Assembly: GCF_007829815.1 (NCBI RefSeq) | Contig: NZ_VIWT01000006.1 | Coordinates: forward strand, 496,001 to 560,000 | Length of the DNA stretch: 64,000 nt | Reading direction: 5' to 3' | Source: Kitasatospora viridis | GTDB taxonomy: Bacteria > Actinomycetota > Actinomycetes > Streptomycetales > Streptomycetaceae | Shown: positions 33,483-40,720 of the stretch, piece by piece | How positions within the stretch are numbered: the stretch's first letter is position 1 | Layout: each line of letters opens with the position of its first letter | Notes under the pieces: model-generated | Seen by the model: the letters and a program-made list of their open reading frames with translations, nothing else | Told to the model about the DNA's origin: nothing | The model's database searches: none | Program-made: the position numbers and the translations under genes

Positions 33483-34459
33483 TCGCGCTCACCCGCCCCG
33501 ACCAGGTCGGCCCGGTCCGCCGCCGTGCGCTCCAGCAGGTCCAGGGCGAGCAGGCCGGCGCCCAGGCTGCCCGCCCGGTGGCCCAGCTCCGCCGGGACCA
33601 GCTCGGGCGCGGCCTGGAAGGTGAGCCGCTCGGCCAGCGCGGCGCGCAGCGGATCGAGCAGCGCGGCGCCGGCCCGCGACAGGCCGCCGCCGATCACCAC
33701 CCGCTGCGGATCCAACAGGGTCACGGCCGCGAGCAGCCCGTCGGCCAGCGCCGCCACCGCCTCGCGCCAGACCCGCGCGGCGACCGCGTCGCCGGCCCGG
33801 GCCCGCTGCTGCACCTGCTCGGCGCTGACCTGCTGCTGCGGGGGCAGGCCGGTGAGCTGGCGGTACCGGCGGGCGATCGCCGAGGCGGAGGCGATCGCCT
33901 CCACGCAGCCCCGGGCCCCGCACGCGCACGGCGGCCCGTCCGGCCGCACCACCAGGTGCCCGACCTCGCCCGCCCCGCCGTGCCCGCCCAGCAGCGCCCG
34001 GCCGTTCAGCAGCACCGCGCCCGCGATGCCGGTGCCGACCGGAACGAACAGGAACGAGCGGCAGCCGCGCCCGGCACCGAGCCGGGCCTCCGCGATGCCG
34101 CCCGCCCGCACGTCGTGGCCGACCGCGACCGGCAGGCCGAGCTCCTCCTCGGCCCACCGGCGCACCGGCACGTCCCGCCAGCCCAGGTTCGCCGAGTAGC
34201 GGCAGACGCCTGACGCCTCGTCGACGATGCCCGGCACGGCGATGCCCACCGCCGCCGGCCGGAACCGGCGGGCCAGCCCGCCGGCCAGCGCCAGGATGGT
34301 CTCCAGCACGGCGTCGGGGCCGCGCTCGGCCCGGGTGTCGGCGCTCTCGGTGTGCAGCGGGGTGCCGTCGGCCGTCAGCACGGCCGCCTTGACGTGCGTG
34401 CCGCCGACGTCGAGCGCGACCACCGGCCGGTCGCCGGGAGGGCGGCGCGGGGTGGTCAC
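33479..34459 (-). CDS. ROK-family sugar kinase
   Basis: 326 residues. The ATP-binding motif DVGGTHVKAAV is near the N-terminus, the ROK sugar-binding/catalytic GHDV region follows, and a zinc motif CACGARGCVE (Cys-x-Cys-x4-Cys type) is at about 172-181. There is no N-terminal helix-turn-helix, so it is a kinase and not a ROK repressor. It probably phosphorylates N-acetylgalactosamine, galactosamine or another hexose entering by the ABC importer. The GTG overlaps the SIS stop by 4 bases, and its own stop overlaps the PfkB start, so three genes are tightly coupled. Confidence 0.88.
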   Translation of the reverse strand: MTTPRRPPGDRPVVALDVGGTHVKAAVLTADGTPLHTESADTRAERGPDAVLETILALAGGLARRFRPAAVGIAVPGIVDEASGVCRYSANLGWRDVPVRRWAEEELGLPVAVGHDVRAGGIAEARLGAGRGCRSFLFVPVGTGIAGAVLLNGRALLGGHGGAGEVGHLVVRPDGPPCACGARGCVEAIASASAIARRYRQLTGLPPQQQVSAEQVQQRARAGDAVAARVWREAVAALADGLLAAVTLLDPQRVVIGGGLSRAGAALLDPLRAALAERLTFQAAPELVPAELGHRAGSLGAGLLALDLLERTAADRADLVGAGERE

Positions 34460-35337
34460 GGGGTGGCCAGGATGATCGAACGGGTCAGGTTGCGCGGCTG
34501 GTCCGGGTCCAGGCCCTGCGCCTCGGCGAGCGCGACGGCCACCCGCTGGGCGCGCACCAGGTCGGCCAGCGGGTCGATGCCGCCCAGCCAGACCTCGGCG
34601 CCGGTGGCGGCGATCTGCTCCAGCAGGCCCTCCGGCGCCTCGCCGAAGAACCAGACCACGCCGCCCGGCGCGCTGACGCTGATCGGACCGTGCCGGTACT
34701 CCATCGCCGGGTAGGACTCGGTCCACGCGCCCGCGGCCTCGCGCAGCTTGAGCGCGGCCTCGTTGGCCAGCCCGATGGTCCAGCCGGTGCCGAGGAAGGT
34801 GAACTGGCGGGCCGCCAGCGCGGCCGCAGGGAGCTCGCCGGCGACGGCGTCGGCCGCCTGCTCGGGCAGGTCGGCCGGGGTCAGGCCGAGGCTGCTGCGC
34901 AGCAGCACCAGGGTGGTGGTGGCGAACCGGGTCTGCACGACCGACTGCTCGTCGGCGAAGGACAGGTCCACGATCGTGTCGGCGGCGCCGGTGATCGGGG
35001 TCGCCAGGTCCCCGGTGATCGCGGTGGTGGGGATGCCGGCGGCGCGGGCCCGGGCCAGCGCCGCGAGCACCTCGGTGGTGGTGCCGGAGCGGGTGATCGC
35101 CAGCAGGCGGTCGTAGCGGCGGGCGGCCGGGTACTCGGAGGCGGCGAAGGCGTCCGTCTCGCCGAGGCCGGCGGCCTCGCGCAGCACGGCGTAGGCCTGG
35201 GCGACGTAGAGCGAGGTGCCGCAGCCGACGACGGCGACGCGCTCGCCCGGCTTGGGCAGCCCGGCGGGTTCGAGGGCCATCGCGGTGCGCCAGCACTCGG
35301 GCTGGCTGGCGATCTCGGTGGCGACGTGGGTGGTCAT
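34456..35337 (-). CDS. SIS-domain sugar-phosphate isomerase/deaminase (AgaS/GlmS-like)
   Basis: 293 residues with two SIS domains (about 25-160 and 170-285). Sugar-phosphate-binding segments include VGCGTSLYVAQA, the ITRSGTTTEVLAAL Ser/Thr-rich loop and the second-domain GTGWTIGLANEAALKLRE, plus EYRHGPISV typical of GlmS/AgaS/FrlB isomerases. It likely converts galactosamine 6-phosphate to tagatose 6-phosphate plus ammonia; a glucosamine-6-phosphate deaminase role is the main alternative. It leads the operon. AAGGA precedes the ATG, and an AT-rich promoter region with GAGCAA repeats lies upstream. Confidence 0.85.
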   Translation of the reverse strand: MTTHVATEIASQPECWRTAMALEPAGLPKPGERVAVVGCGTSLYVAQAYAVLREAAGLGETDAFAASEYPAARRYDRLLAITRSGTTTEVLAALARARAAGIPTTAITGDLATPITGAADTIVDLSFADEQSVVQTRFATTTLVLLRSSLGLTPADLPEQAADAVAGELPAAALAARQFTFLGTGWTIGLANEAALKLREAAGAWTESYPAMEYRHGPISVSAPGGVVWFFGEAPEGLLEQIAATGAEVWLGGIDPLADLVRAQRVAVALAEAQGLDPDQPRNLTRSIILATP

Positions 35338-35590
35338 GGGCGGGTCCTTCCACGGCGTCCCGCGCCTGCGGCGCGGAACGGGAGCGGGTGCGGGTGCTGG
35401 GGATCGGAGCGCGGCGGAACTGGCTGCGCGAAAAACGTGTGCGTGAAGATGCAGCTTTTATAGACCAAACGAGCAACATTGAGCAATGCTGATCGGAGTA
35501 TGGACTTTGCGAGCAAGGAGGCGAGGGCAGACGAGGGGAGGCGAGGGCAGGGGAGGGCCGACGAGGGTGCGCGGCAGCGCTCAGCGAGAA
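35338..35590. promoter_or_regulatory. Promoter region of the SIS/ROK/PfkB/aldolase operon
   Basis: No gene is seen. The part at 35440-35515 is AT-rich for this genome (TTTTATAGACC, CAACATTGAGCAATG). It holds the shared 13-base element and several GAGCAA repeats. Downstream towards 35590 it is purine-rich (GAGGGCAGACGAGGGGAGGC repeats) without a recognisable site. Confidence 0.5.
35471..35491. promoter_or_regulatory. GAGCAA repeats and shared element TTGAGCAATGCTG
   Basis: GAGCAA occurs at 35471 and 35481, one helical turn apart, and a 12-base palindrome CATTG-AG-CAATG spans 35477-35488. TTGAGCAATGCTG (35479-35491) recurs with one change upstream of the GH27 gene, so both are probably bound by the same regulator. 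Confidence 0.55.
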
Positions 35591-35616
35591 GGCCCCCGGC
35601 TTGTCAGCCGGGGGCC
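35591..35616 (-). terminator. Intrinsic terminator hairpin after the GH27 gene
   Basis: GGCCCCCGGCT (35591-35601), loop TGTC, and AGCCGGGGGCC (35606-35616) form a perfect 11-base-pair stem 22 bases downstream of the GH27 stop. Confidence 0.8.
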
Positions 35617-35637
35617 GGATCACGCGAGTGGGAGGGG

Positions 35638-37620
35638 TCAGGCCGCGGGCGGCGTGTTGTACGGGGCGGCCCAGGACTGGTTGGTCTGGATGTTGTCGGG
35701 CGCGGCGCCGCAGGAGTACAGGTCCACGGGGGTGCCGGAGGTGGTGGTCGAACCGCTGTAGACGTCCAGGCACTGGCTGGTGCCGGCGAGCTTCAGGTTG
35801 CCGTCGCGGTCGTAGCTCCAGCTCTGCCGGCCGGGCGCGGAGCCGCAGGCGGCGACGCCGACCCACTGGCCCTGCTGACCGTTGATCACCCCGGTGCTCG
35901 CCGAACTCTGCGCGGTCAGGCACAGGTTGGCCGCGCCGGTCTGGAGCAGCTGGACGGAGCCGTCAGCGTTCATCTGCCACTGCTGGTTGGAGGTGCCGCT
36001 GCACGGGTAGACGTCGACGGCCGTGTTGCTGGTGCGGGACTGGTAGTTGTCCAGGCAGAGCGACTCCTTGCTCCAGTCGTCGCGGGCCGCGGTGATCTGG
36101 CCGCGCGGGGTGGCGGTGCTGCCGCTGGGCGGGGTGATCTTGAACATCGCGCTGTCGTGCGAGGCGATGGTCAGCGGGACGGTGCCGGTGGAGCTGCTGG
36201 TGCTGTGCGCCCACAGGTCGCGCACGGTGTAGCTCGCGCCGGTGGTGTCGAAGCCGACGGCGTTCAGGTTCAGCGTGTAGTTCGCGGTCGAGGCGCCCTT
36301 GTTGGTCACCACGACGGCGCGGCTGCCGTCGGCCAGCGGCTTGACCACGACGTCGATGCCGCTCGCGGCGGCCGGGGTGCCGTCGGCGTTGGCCGCGCCG
36401 CCCGAGACGCGGTAGCCGCCCGCGCCCAGCGGGTCCTGGTCGACCGCGATGACCTCGGTGTTGCCCAGGATGCCGAGCGAGGCGGTCAGGTGCGCCGCCT
36501 CGGCGGGGTGGGAGGAGATGTAGGAGGGCTCGAACTTGCGGGCGTCGGTGGAGATGGTCAGCGGCGCGGCCAGCGCGGAGAACAGCGACATCTGGCTGCG
36601 CTCCTCGGCGGTGGTCATGCCGTTGTCGCCGATCAGCAGCATGTCCGGGTTGCTCCAGTTGCCCGGGCCCTGGTAGCGGCTGTACTCCAGGGTGTTGTCG
36701 AAGCTCTGGTAGGCGCCGAAGTTGTAGCCGCCGCTCTGCAGCGCCTGGTTCCACGGGTCCTTGCCGTCGCCGTAGGTCCAGATGTCCGGGCCGACCCGCC
36801 AGAGCTGGCCGAGCGGCCGGACCCAGTTCATCGCGGCGGACTTGGTCGAGCCGTTGCCGTACCCGGCGGGCGCGGAGATGTCGAAGGCGACGTTGGGCGT
36901 GGCGGTGCCGGCGGCGTTGGCGTTGGCGACGGCGGTGGCGAGGTCGCCGGACATCCGGGTGTCCAGGGTCTGCACCGGCTCCTGGTCGCCGCAGTTGTCG
37001 TACTTGAGCTGGTCGACGCCCCAGGCGACGAAGGAGTTCGCGTCGTTCTGCTCGTAGTACTCGCTGCCGTTGGGCAGGTTGGGCGCGGTCGGCGCGGCGG
37101 TGGAGCAGGTGTGGGTGCCGGAGGTCTCGTAGATGCCGAACTTGGCACCGAGGCCGTGCAGGTAGTCGCCGTAGGCGGTCAGCTCGGAGTCGAAGCCCGG
37201 CTGCCTGGTGGTGTCGCGCACGTCGGTGGCGCCGCCCCAGTTGAGCGCGCCGTGAAGGTAGCCGGAGCTGTTGCGGTACATCCAGCAGTCGTCGACGGTG
37301 ACGGTCTTGTATCCGTCGGCGATCAGACCGGTGTCGGACAGCGCCTTGGCGTTGTCCTCCATGTACTGCTGGAACGAGTAGCCGAGCTGCGGCGAGCCGT
37401 CCAGCGGCGCCTGGGGCGTGCACTCGGTGCGCGCCCAGTCGTTGAAGCCCATCGGGGGCACGGCTGCGAGCGGCCCGTTCGGGGAGGCCGAGGCGGTGTA
37501 GTTGGCGGCCGGCTGGCTCACGCCGTCGTTCGCGAGTGCCTGTGGCACGGCGAGCGGACTGGCGAGCAGGGCGGCGGCGATGAGGGCTGGGGCGGTGCGG
37601 TGCAGGAGGCGGTTGGCCAT
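35638..37620 (-). CDS. Secreted GH27 alpha-galactosidase/alpha-N-acetylgalactosaminidase with ricin-type lectin domain
   Basis: 660 residues. The signal peptide is at 1-30. The catalytic (beta/alpha)8 domain starts PPMGFNDWA, has the substrate-binding DDCW (110-113), the nucleophile Asp208 in LKYDNCG and the likely acid/base Asp279 in VGPDIW. A beta-sandwich domain follows (about 400-515), then a beta-trefoil lectin (about 525-655) with QQW and QSW repeats that would tether it to galactose-containing polymers. It releases terminal alpha-galactose or alpha-GalNAc outside the cell. The adjacent importer and tagatose-type genes favour the amino sugar or galactose as the product used; sequence alone does not discriminate. 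Confidence 0.92.
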   Translation of the reverse strand: MANRLLHRTAPALIAAALLASPLAVPQALANDGVSQPAANYTASASPNGPLAAVPPMGFNDWARTECTPQAPLDGSPQLGYSFQQYMEDNAKALSDTGLIADGYKTVTVDDCWMYRNSSGYLHGALNWGGATDVRDTTRQPGFDSELTAYGDYLHGLGAKFGIYETSGTHTCSTAAPTAPNLPNGSEYYEQNDANSFVAWGVDQLKYDNCGDQEPVQTLDTRMSGDLATAVANANAAGTATPNVAFDISAPAGYGNGSTKSAAMNWVRPLGQLWRVGPDIWTYGDGKDPWNQALQSGGYNFGAYQSFDNTLEYSRYQGPGNWSNPDMLLIGDNGMTTAEERSQMSLFSALAAPLTISTDARKFEPSYISSHPAEAAHLTASLGILGNTEVIAVDQDPLGAGGYRVSGGAANADGTPAAASGIDVVVKPLADGSRAVVVTNKGASTANYTLNLNAVGFDTTGASYTVRDLWAHSTSSSTGTVPLTIASHDSAMFKITPPSGSTATPRGQITAARDDWSKESLCLDNYQSRTSNTAVDVYPCSGTSNQQWQMNADGSVQLLQTGAANLCLTAQSSASTGVINGQQGQWVGVAACGSAPGRQSWSYDRDGNLKLAGTSQCLDVYSGSTTTSGTPVDLYSCGAAPDNIQTNQSWAAPYNTPPAA

Positions 37621-37681
37621 GGAGAAGCCGTCCTTGTGAGGGGTTTATGATCGATGCTGCTGCAAAGTAGCGAGAAACGCG

Positions 37682-37694
37682 CAGCTTTGCTCAA
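37682..37694 (-). promoter_or_regulatory. Shared element upstream of the GH27 gene
   Basis: On the minus strand this reads TTGAGCAAAGCTG, 12 of 13 bases identical to the element upstream of the SIS gene. It lies 62 bases before the GH27 start in an AT-richer stretch. GCAAAG and CTTTGC copies around it can pair. Confidence 0.55.
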
Positions 37695-37775
37695 CTGCTG
37701 TGGCCAGAGTGTTGGGGTAGAGGGGTGCTGCCGTCAAGACGTCGACGCGGGGGAGTTTCGCGCCGGGCGGGCCGG

Positions 37776-37781
37776 TAGCCT
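37776..37781 (+). promoter_or_regulatory. -10 box of a probably leaderless gene
   Basis: TAGCCT matches TAGNNT and ends 7 bases before the GTG at 37789. No ribosome site is present. Confidence 0.4.
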
Positions 37782-37788
37782 CTCGCGG

Positions 37789-38304
37789 GTGACCGACGAC
37801 CTCGACGCCTGGAACCGGCTCGCCGCCCTGCTGCCGCCGGCCGAGGCCGGGCAGGTCGCGGACTGCTGGCAGATCGGCGAGCAGGAGGCGGGCCTCGGCC
37901 TGCTCGTCACCGGACTGCTCGCCCACCGCATCCCGATCGACGGGGCCACCCGCGCCGAGATCGCGGTGATCGCCGAGGCCTGGGGCGAGCGCGCGACGCT
38001 CGCGCCCGCGCTGGCCCGGTGCGTGGGCGCCGGCGGGCCCGACCGGCTGGTCCTGCTGGCGGAGCAGGCTCGGGGCGCGGGTGCGGATGCGGAGGTGTCC
38101 GGGTCCGTCCGGGTGCCGTGGATCGCCTGCACGGGATGCGGCGCGGTGCTGACGCGCCTGCACGAGTGGGAGCCGTGGGGCGAGTTGTCGTACCTCGCGC
38201 TCGGCTACCTGATCACCTCGGCCGACGGGAGCGCCGTGCTGCGCCGGTTCCCGGACGACGCCGTGGACCGGGCCTTCGCCGCGCTGCTGGCGCACCCCTG
38301 CTGA
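37789..38304 (+). CDS. Hypothetical soluble protein
   Basis: 171 residues from a GTG that directly follows a -10-like TAGCCT, suggesting a leaderless mRNA. The protein is helical and acidic in the N-terminal half (LDAWNRLAALLPPAEAG). It has a CTGCGAVLTRLHEWEPW segment (about 122-137) whose two close Cys could bind metal. No family was recognised. It is divergent from the GH27 gene but shows no functional link to it. Confidence 0.65.
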   Translation: MTDDLDAWNRLAALLPPAEAGQVADCWQIGEQEAGLGLLVTGLLAHRIPIDGATRAEIAVIAEAWGERATLAPALARCVGAGGPDRLVLLAEQARGAGADAEVSGSVRVPWIACTGCGAVLTRLHEWEPWGELSYLALGYLITSADGSAVLRRFPDDAVDRAFAALLAHPC

Positions 38305-38409
38305 CCCACCGTCGCCTCCGGTGCGCGGTACGGTACGCCCGCCCCCCGGCGCCGCGGCTCCCTCCTGCCCGGCGCCCGGCCGACCGCAGCGAGAGGAACG
38401 CCACCGACC

Positions 38410-39180
38410 ATGCCGAAGACCCTGCGCGACGAGGACCTGGTCCGCGTCGATGACCACGTGTACGCGGTCGCCGGAAGCAACACCAACTGGGTGATCGTCA
38501 AGGACGGCGACAGCTGCACCCTGATCGACACCGGCTACCCCGGCGACCACGACGCGCTGCTCGCTTCGTTGGCCGCCGTCGGGCTGGGCCCCGAGGCGGT
38601 GGCCGCCGTGCTGGTGACCCACGCGCACAACGACCACATCGGCGCGGCCGAGCGCCTGCGCGTCGGCCACGGTGTGCCGGTGCTGATGCACGAGGAGGAG
38701 GTGCCGCACGCCCGGCGGGACTTCCTGGACCAGGTGACGCTGGGTCAGGTGTTCGCCAGGGCCTGGCGGCCGGGGGTGGCGGCGTGGGCGAAGCACGCGC
38801 TGGCGGCGGGCGGGAAGGTGCCGGTGCCCGTGCTGGAGCCGCAGGCCTTTCCGGCGCCCGGTGCGCTCGACCTGCCCGGGGCGCCGGTGCCCGTGCACAC
38901 GCCCGGACACACCAGGGGGCACTGCGCCTACCTGCTGCCCGGCAGCGGCATCCTGATCAGCGGCGACTCGCTGGTGACGGGTCATCCGACCACGCGGGTC
39001 ACCGGCCCGCAGCTGCTGCCCGCGATGTTCCACCACGACCGGCCGGCGGCGGAGCGGGCGCTCGCGGTGCTGGGCGAGCTGGACGCGGACGTCCTGGTGC
39101 CCGGTCACGGGCCGGTGCACCGCGGCTCGGTGTGCGAGGCGGCGGCGCTGGCCCGGGAGCGCGCCCAGCGGTTGTGGTAG
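38410..39180 (+). CDS. Metallo-beta-lactamase-fold hydrolase
   Basis: 256 residues. The metal motif THAHNDH (His71, His73, Asp75, His76) is followed by further ligands in HTPGHTRGH (about 163-171), GDS (about 185) and VPGHGPVH (about 235), a full two-metal site. The pattern is that of glyoxalase-II-like and other thioester/lactone hydrolases rather than a drug-resistance enzyme; no signal peptide is present. GAGAGGA precedes the ATG. Substrate unknown. Confidence 0.9.
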   Translation: MPKTLRDEDLVRVDDHVYAVAGSNTNWVIVKDGDSCTLIDTGYPGDHDALLASLAAVGLGPEAVAAVLVTHAHNDHIGAAERLRVGHGVPVLMHEEEVPHARRDFLDQVTLGQVFARAWRPGVAAWAKHALAAGGKVPVPVLEPQAFPAPGALDLPGAPVPVHTPGHTRGHCAYLLPGSGILISGDSLVTGHPTTRVTGPQLLPAMFHHDRPAAERALAVLGELDADVLVPGHGPVHRGSVCEAAALARERAQRLW

Positions 39181-39230
39181 CGGCACTGTCGGTGCGTCAG
39201 TTGGTGTCCGCCGCACCGCGACAGAGATGA

Positions 39231-39251
39231 GTAACCTCCTTGACCGGTTAC
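39231..39251. promoter_or_regulatory. Palindrome GTAACC-N9-GGTTAC overlapping a TTGACC box
   Basis: Six-base perfect arms in the region upstream of the Tat-exported hydrolase. TTGACC (39240-39245) inside it resembles a -35 box, with a weak CACAGT 17 bases on. A TetR-type operator is plausible, although no such regulator gene is adjacent. Confidence 0.5.
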
Positions 39252-39334
39252 GCGCGGCGTGGCACAGTCATGACGTCACGCACCGCGCCGGCGGCGGGCG
39301 GCACCGCCCCGGCCAGCACCCAAGGAGGCTCCCC

Positions 39335-40375
39335 ATGATCGACAGGCGCACCTTCTCCAAGGCCGTCGGCCTGGGCGCACCCACCGCCCTCGCGGTCTCC
39401 GGGTCGCTGGGTGCGCCGGCCGCCGCGGCCGCCGCGGCCGCCGCGCCGGAGCCCGCCGGCTCCACGCACACCGGCTTCCCGGTCCTGAAGCAGGTCGATG
39501 CCGGTGTGCTGAACGTCGGTTACGCCGAGGCGGGCCCCGCGCACGGGCCGGTGGTGATCCTGCTGCACGGCTGGCCGTACGACATCCACAGCTACGTGGA
39601 CGTCGCGCCGCTGCTGGCCGCCCGCGGCTACCGGGTGATCGTGCCCTACCTGCGCGGGCACGGCAGCACCCGCTTCCGGTCCGACCGGACCGTGCGCAAC
39701 GCCCAGCAGTCGGCGGTGGCCCTGGACATCGTGGCCCTGATGGACGCGCTGCGGATCGAGCGGGCGGTGCTGGCCGGCTTCGACTGGGGGTCGCGGACGG
39801 CCGACATCATCGCCGCGCTCTGGCCCGAGCGGGTCAAGGCGCTGGTCTCGGTGGGCGGATACCTCGTCACCAACCTGGCGGCCCAGCAGAAGCCGCTCGC
39901 TCCGAAGGCCGAGTACGCCTGGTGGTACCAGTACTACTTCGCGACCGAGCGCGGCCGCCTCGCGATGGAGGACGCCACCGACCGCACGCAGCTGTGCCGG
40001 TTGGTCTGGCAGACCGTCTCGCCCACCTGGCACTTCGACGACGCGACCTTCGCCCGGACCGCCGCCGCCTTCGACAACCCCGACTACCCGGCCATCGTGA
40101 TCCACAACTACCGGTGGCGGCTCGGCCTGGCGGACGGCGAGCGGCAGTACGACCAGTACGAGCGGCAGCTCCAGGCGCGGCCGGTGATCACGGTGCCGAC
40201 CGTCACCCTGGACGCCGAGCTGGACCCGTTCACCGCGCCGGGCGACGGCGCCGCCTACCGGGACCGGTTCACCGGCCCGTACCAGCACCACACCCTGGCC
40301 GGCATCGGCCACAACCTGCCGCAGGAGGCGCCGGGCGCGTTCGCCCGCGCGGTGCTGACGGCGGACCGGCTCTGA
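39335..40375 (+). CDS. Tat-exported alpha/beta hydrolase with Asp nucleophile (epoxide hydrolase/dehalogenase-like)
   Basis: 346 residues. The N-terminus DRRTFSKAVG is a Tat signal (RRxF) followed by an Ala-rich stretch to about residue 37. The HGWP oxyanion motif is at 78-81, and the nucleophile elbow reads GFDWGS with Asp150 in place of the usual Ser, as in epoxide hydrolases and haloalkane dehalogenases. The conserved His is in GIGHNLPQEAP (about 325). It probably opens an epoxide or similar electrophile outside the membrane, an unusual location for this class. AAGGAGG at 39322-39328 is a strong ribosome site. Confidence 0.88.
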   Translation: MIDRRTFSKAVGLGAPTALAVSGSLGAPAAAAAAAAAPEPAGSTHTGFPVLKQVDAGVLNVGYAEAGPAHGPVVILLHGWPYDIHSYVDVAPLLAARGYRVIVPYLRGHGSTRFRSDRTVRNAQQSAVALDIVALMDALRIERAVLAGFDWGSRTADIIAALWPERVKALVSVGGYLVTNLAAQQKPLAPKAEYAWWYQYYFATERGRLAMEDATDRTQLCRLVWQTVSPTWHFDDATFARTAAAFDNPDYPAIVIHNYRWRLGLADGERQYDQYERQLQARPVITVPTVTLDAELDPFTAPGDGAAYRDRFTGPYQHHTLAGIGHNLPQEAPGAFARAVLTADRL

Positions 40376-40433
40376 TCCGACGGAGCCCGTCCCACCAGGC
40401 AGGACCCAGTCGCACACCGATCGGAGGAAGACC

Positions 40434-40643
40434 GTGGGAACCATCGTGAAGACCGGTCCGCAGGCGCCGGACGCCGCCGCCGAGGCCCGCCGGGCGCGGT
40501 TCGGGAAGCTGCCCGAGCGCGTCGCGTACGCGGACCTGGTCGAGGAACGCCCCGCCGGACCGCGCGACCCCGCCGGGACGGGGTACGACCCGCAGAGCGC
40601 GTGGCTGCACTACTCCTGCCTCGCCGTGGACCTAGGCCTGTAG
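40434..40643 (+). CDS. Small hypothetical protein
   Basis: 69 residues from a GTG with GGAGGAAG ideally placed upstream, which strongly supports translation. It is hydrophilic, starts GTIVKTGPQAPDAAAEARRA and ends with a hydrophobic WLHYSCLAVDLGL containing a single Cys. No family was recognised. It follows the exported hydrolase by 58 bases and is followed by a terminator, so the two may be co-transcribed. Confidence 0.65.
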   Translation: MGTIVKTGPQAPDAAAEARRARFGKLPERVAYADLVEERPAGPRDPAGTGYDPQSAWLHYSCLAVDLGL

Positions 40644-40662
40644 CGAAAACGTCACCTGATGA

Positions 40663-40706
40663 ACCGGTGACGAGGGGGCGAGGTTGGCTGCTCCCTCGTC
40701 ACCGGT
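40663..40706. terminator. Bidirectional terminator hairpin
   Basis: ACCGGTGACGAGGG (40663-40676) and its exact complement (40693-40706) form a 14-base-pair stem with a 16-base loop between two convergent genes. A palindrome TGACGGACCGTCA (40708-40720) follows and covers the stop of the minus-strand gene. Confidence 0.8.
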
Positions 40707-40707
40707 A

Positions 40708-40720
40708 TGACGGACCGTCA
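40708..40720. repeat. Palindrome TGACGGACCGTCA
   Basis: Identical to the element at 1160-1172. It contains the stop codon of the TPR-like gene on the minus strand. Confidence 0.6.

Noticed and set aside
33479..34459. ROK protein as a transcriptional repressor of the sugar operon
   Set aside because: It has no N-terminal helix-turn-helix; the protein begins almost directly at the ATP-binding motif, so it is a kinase.
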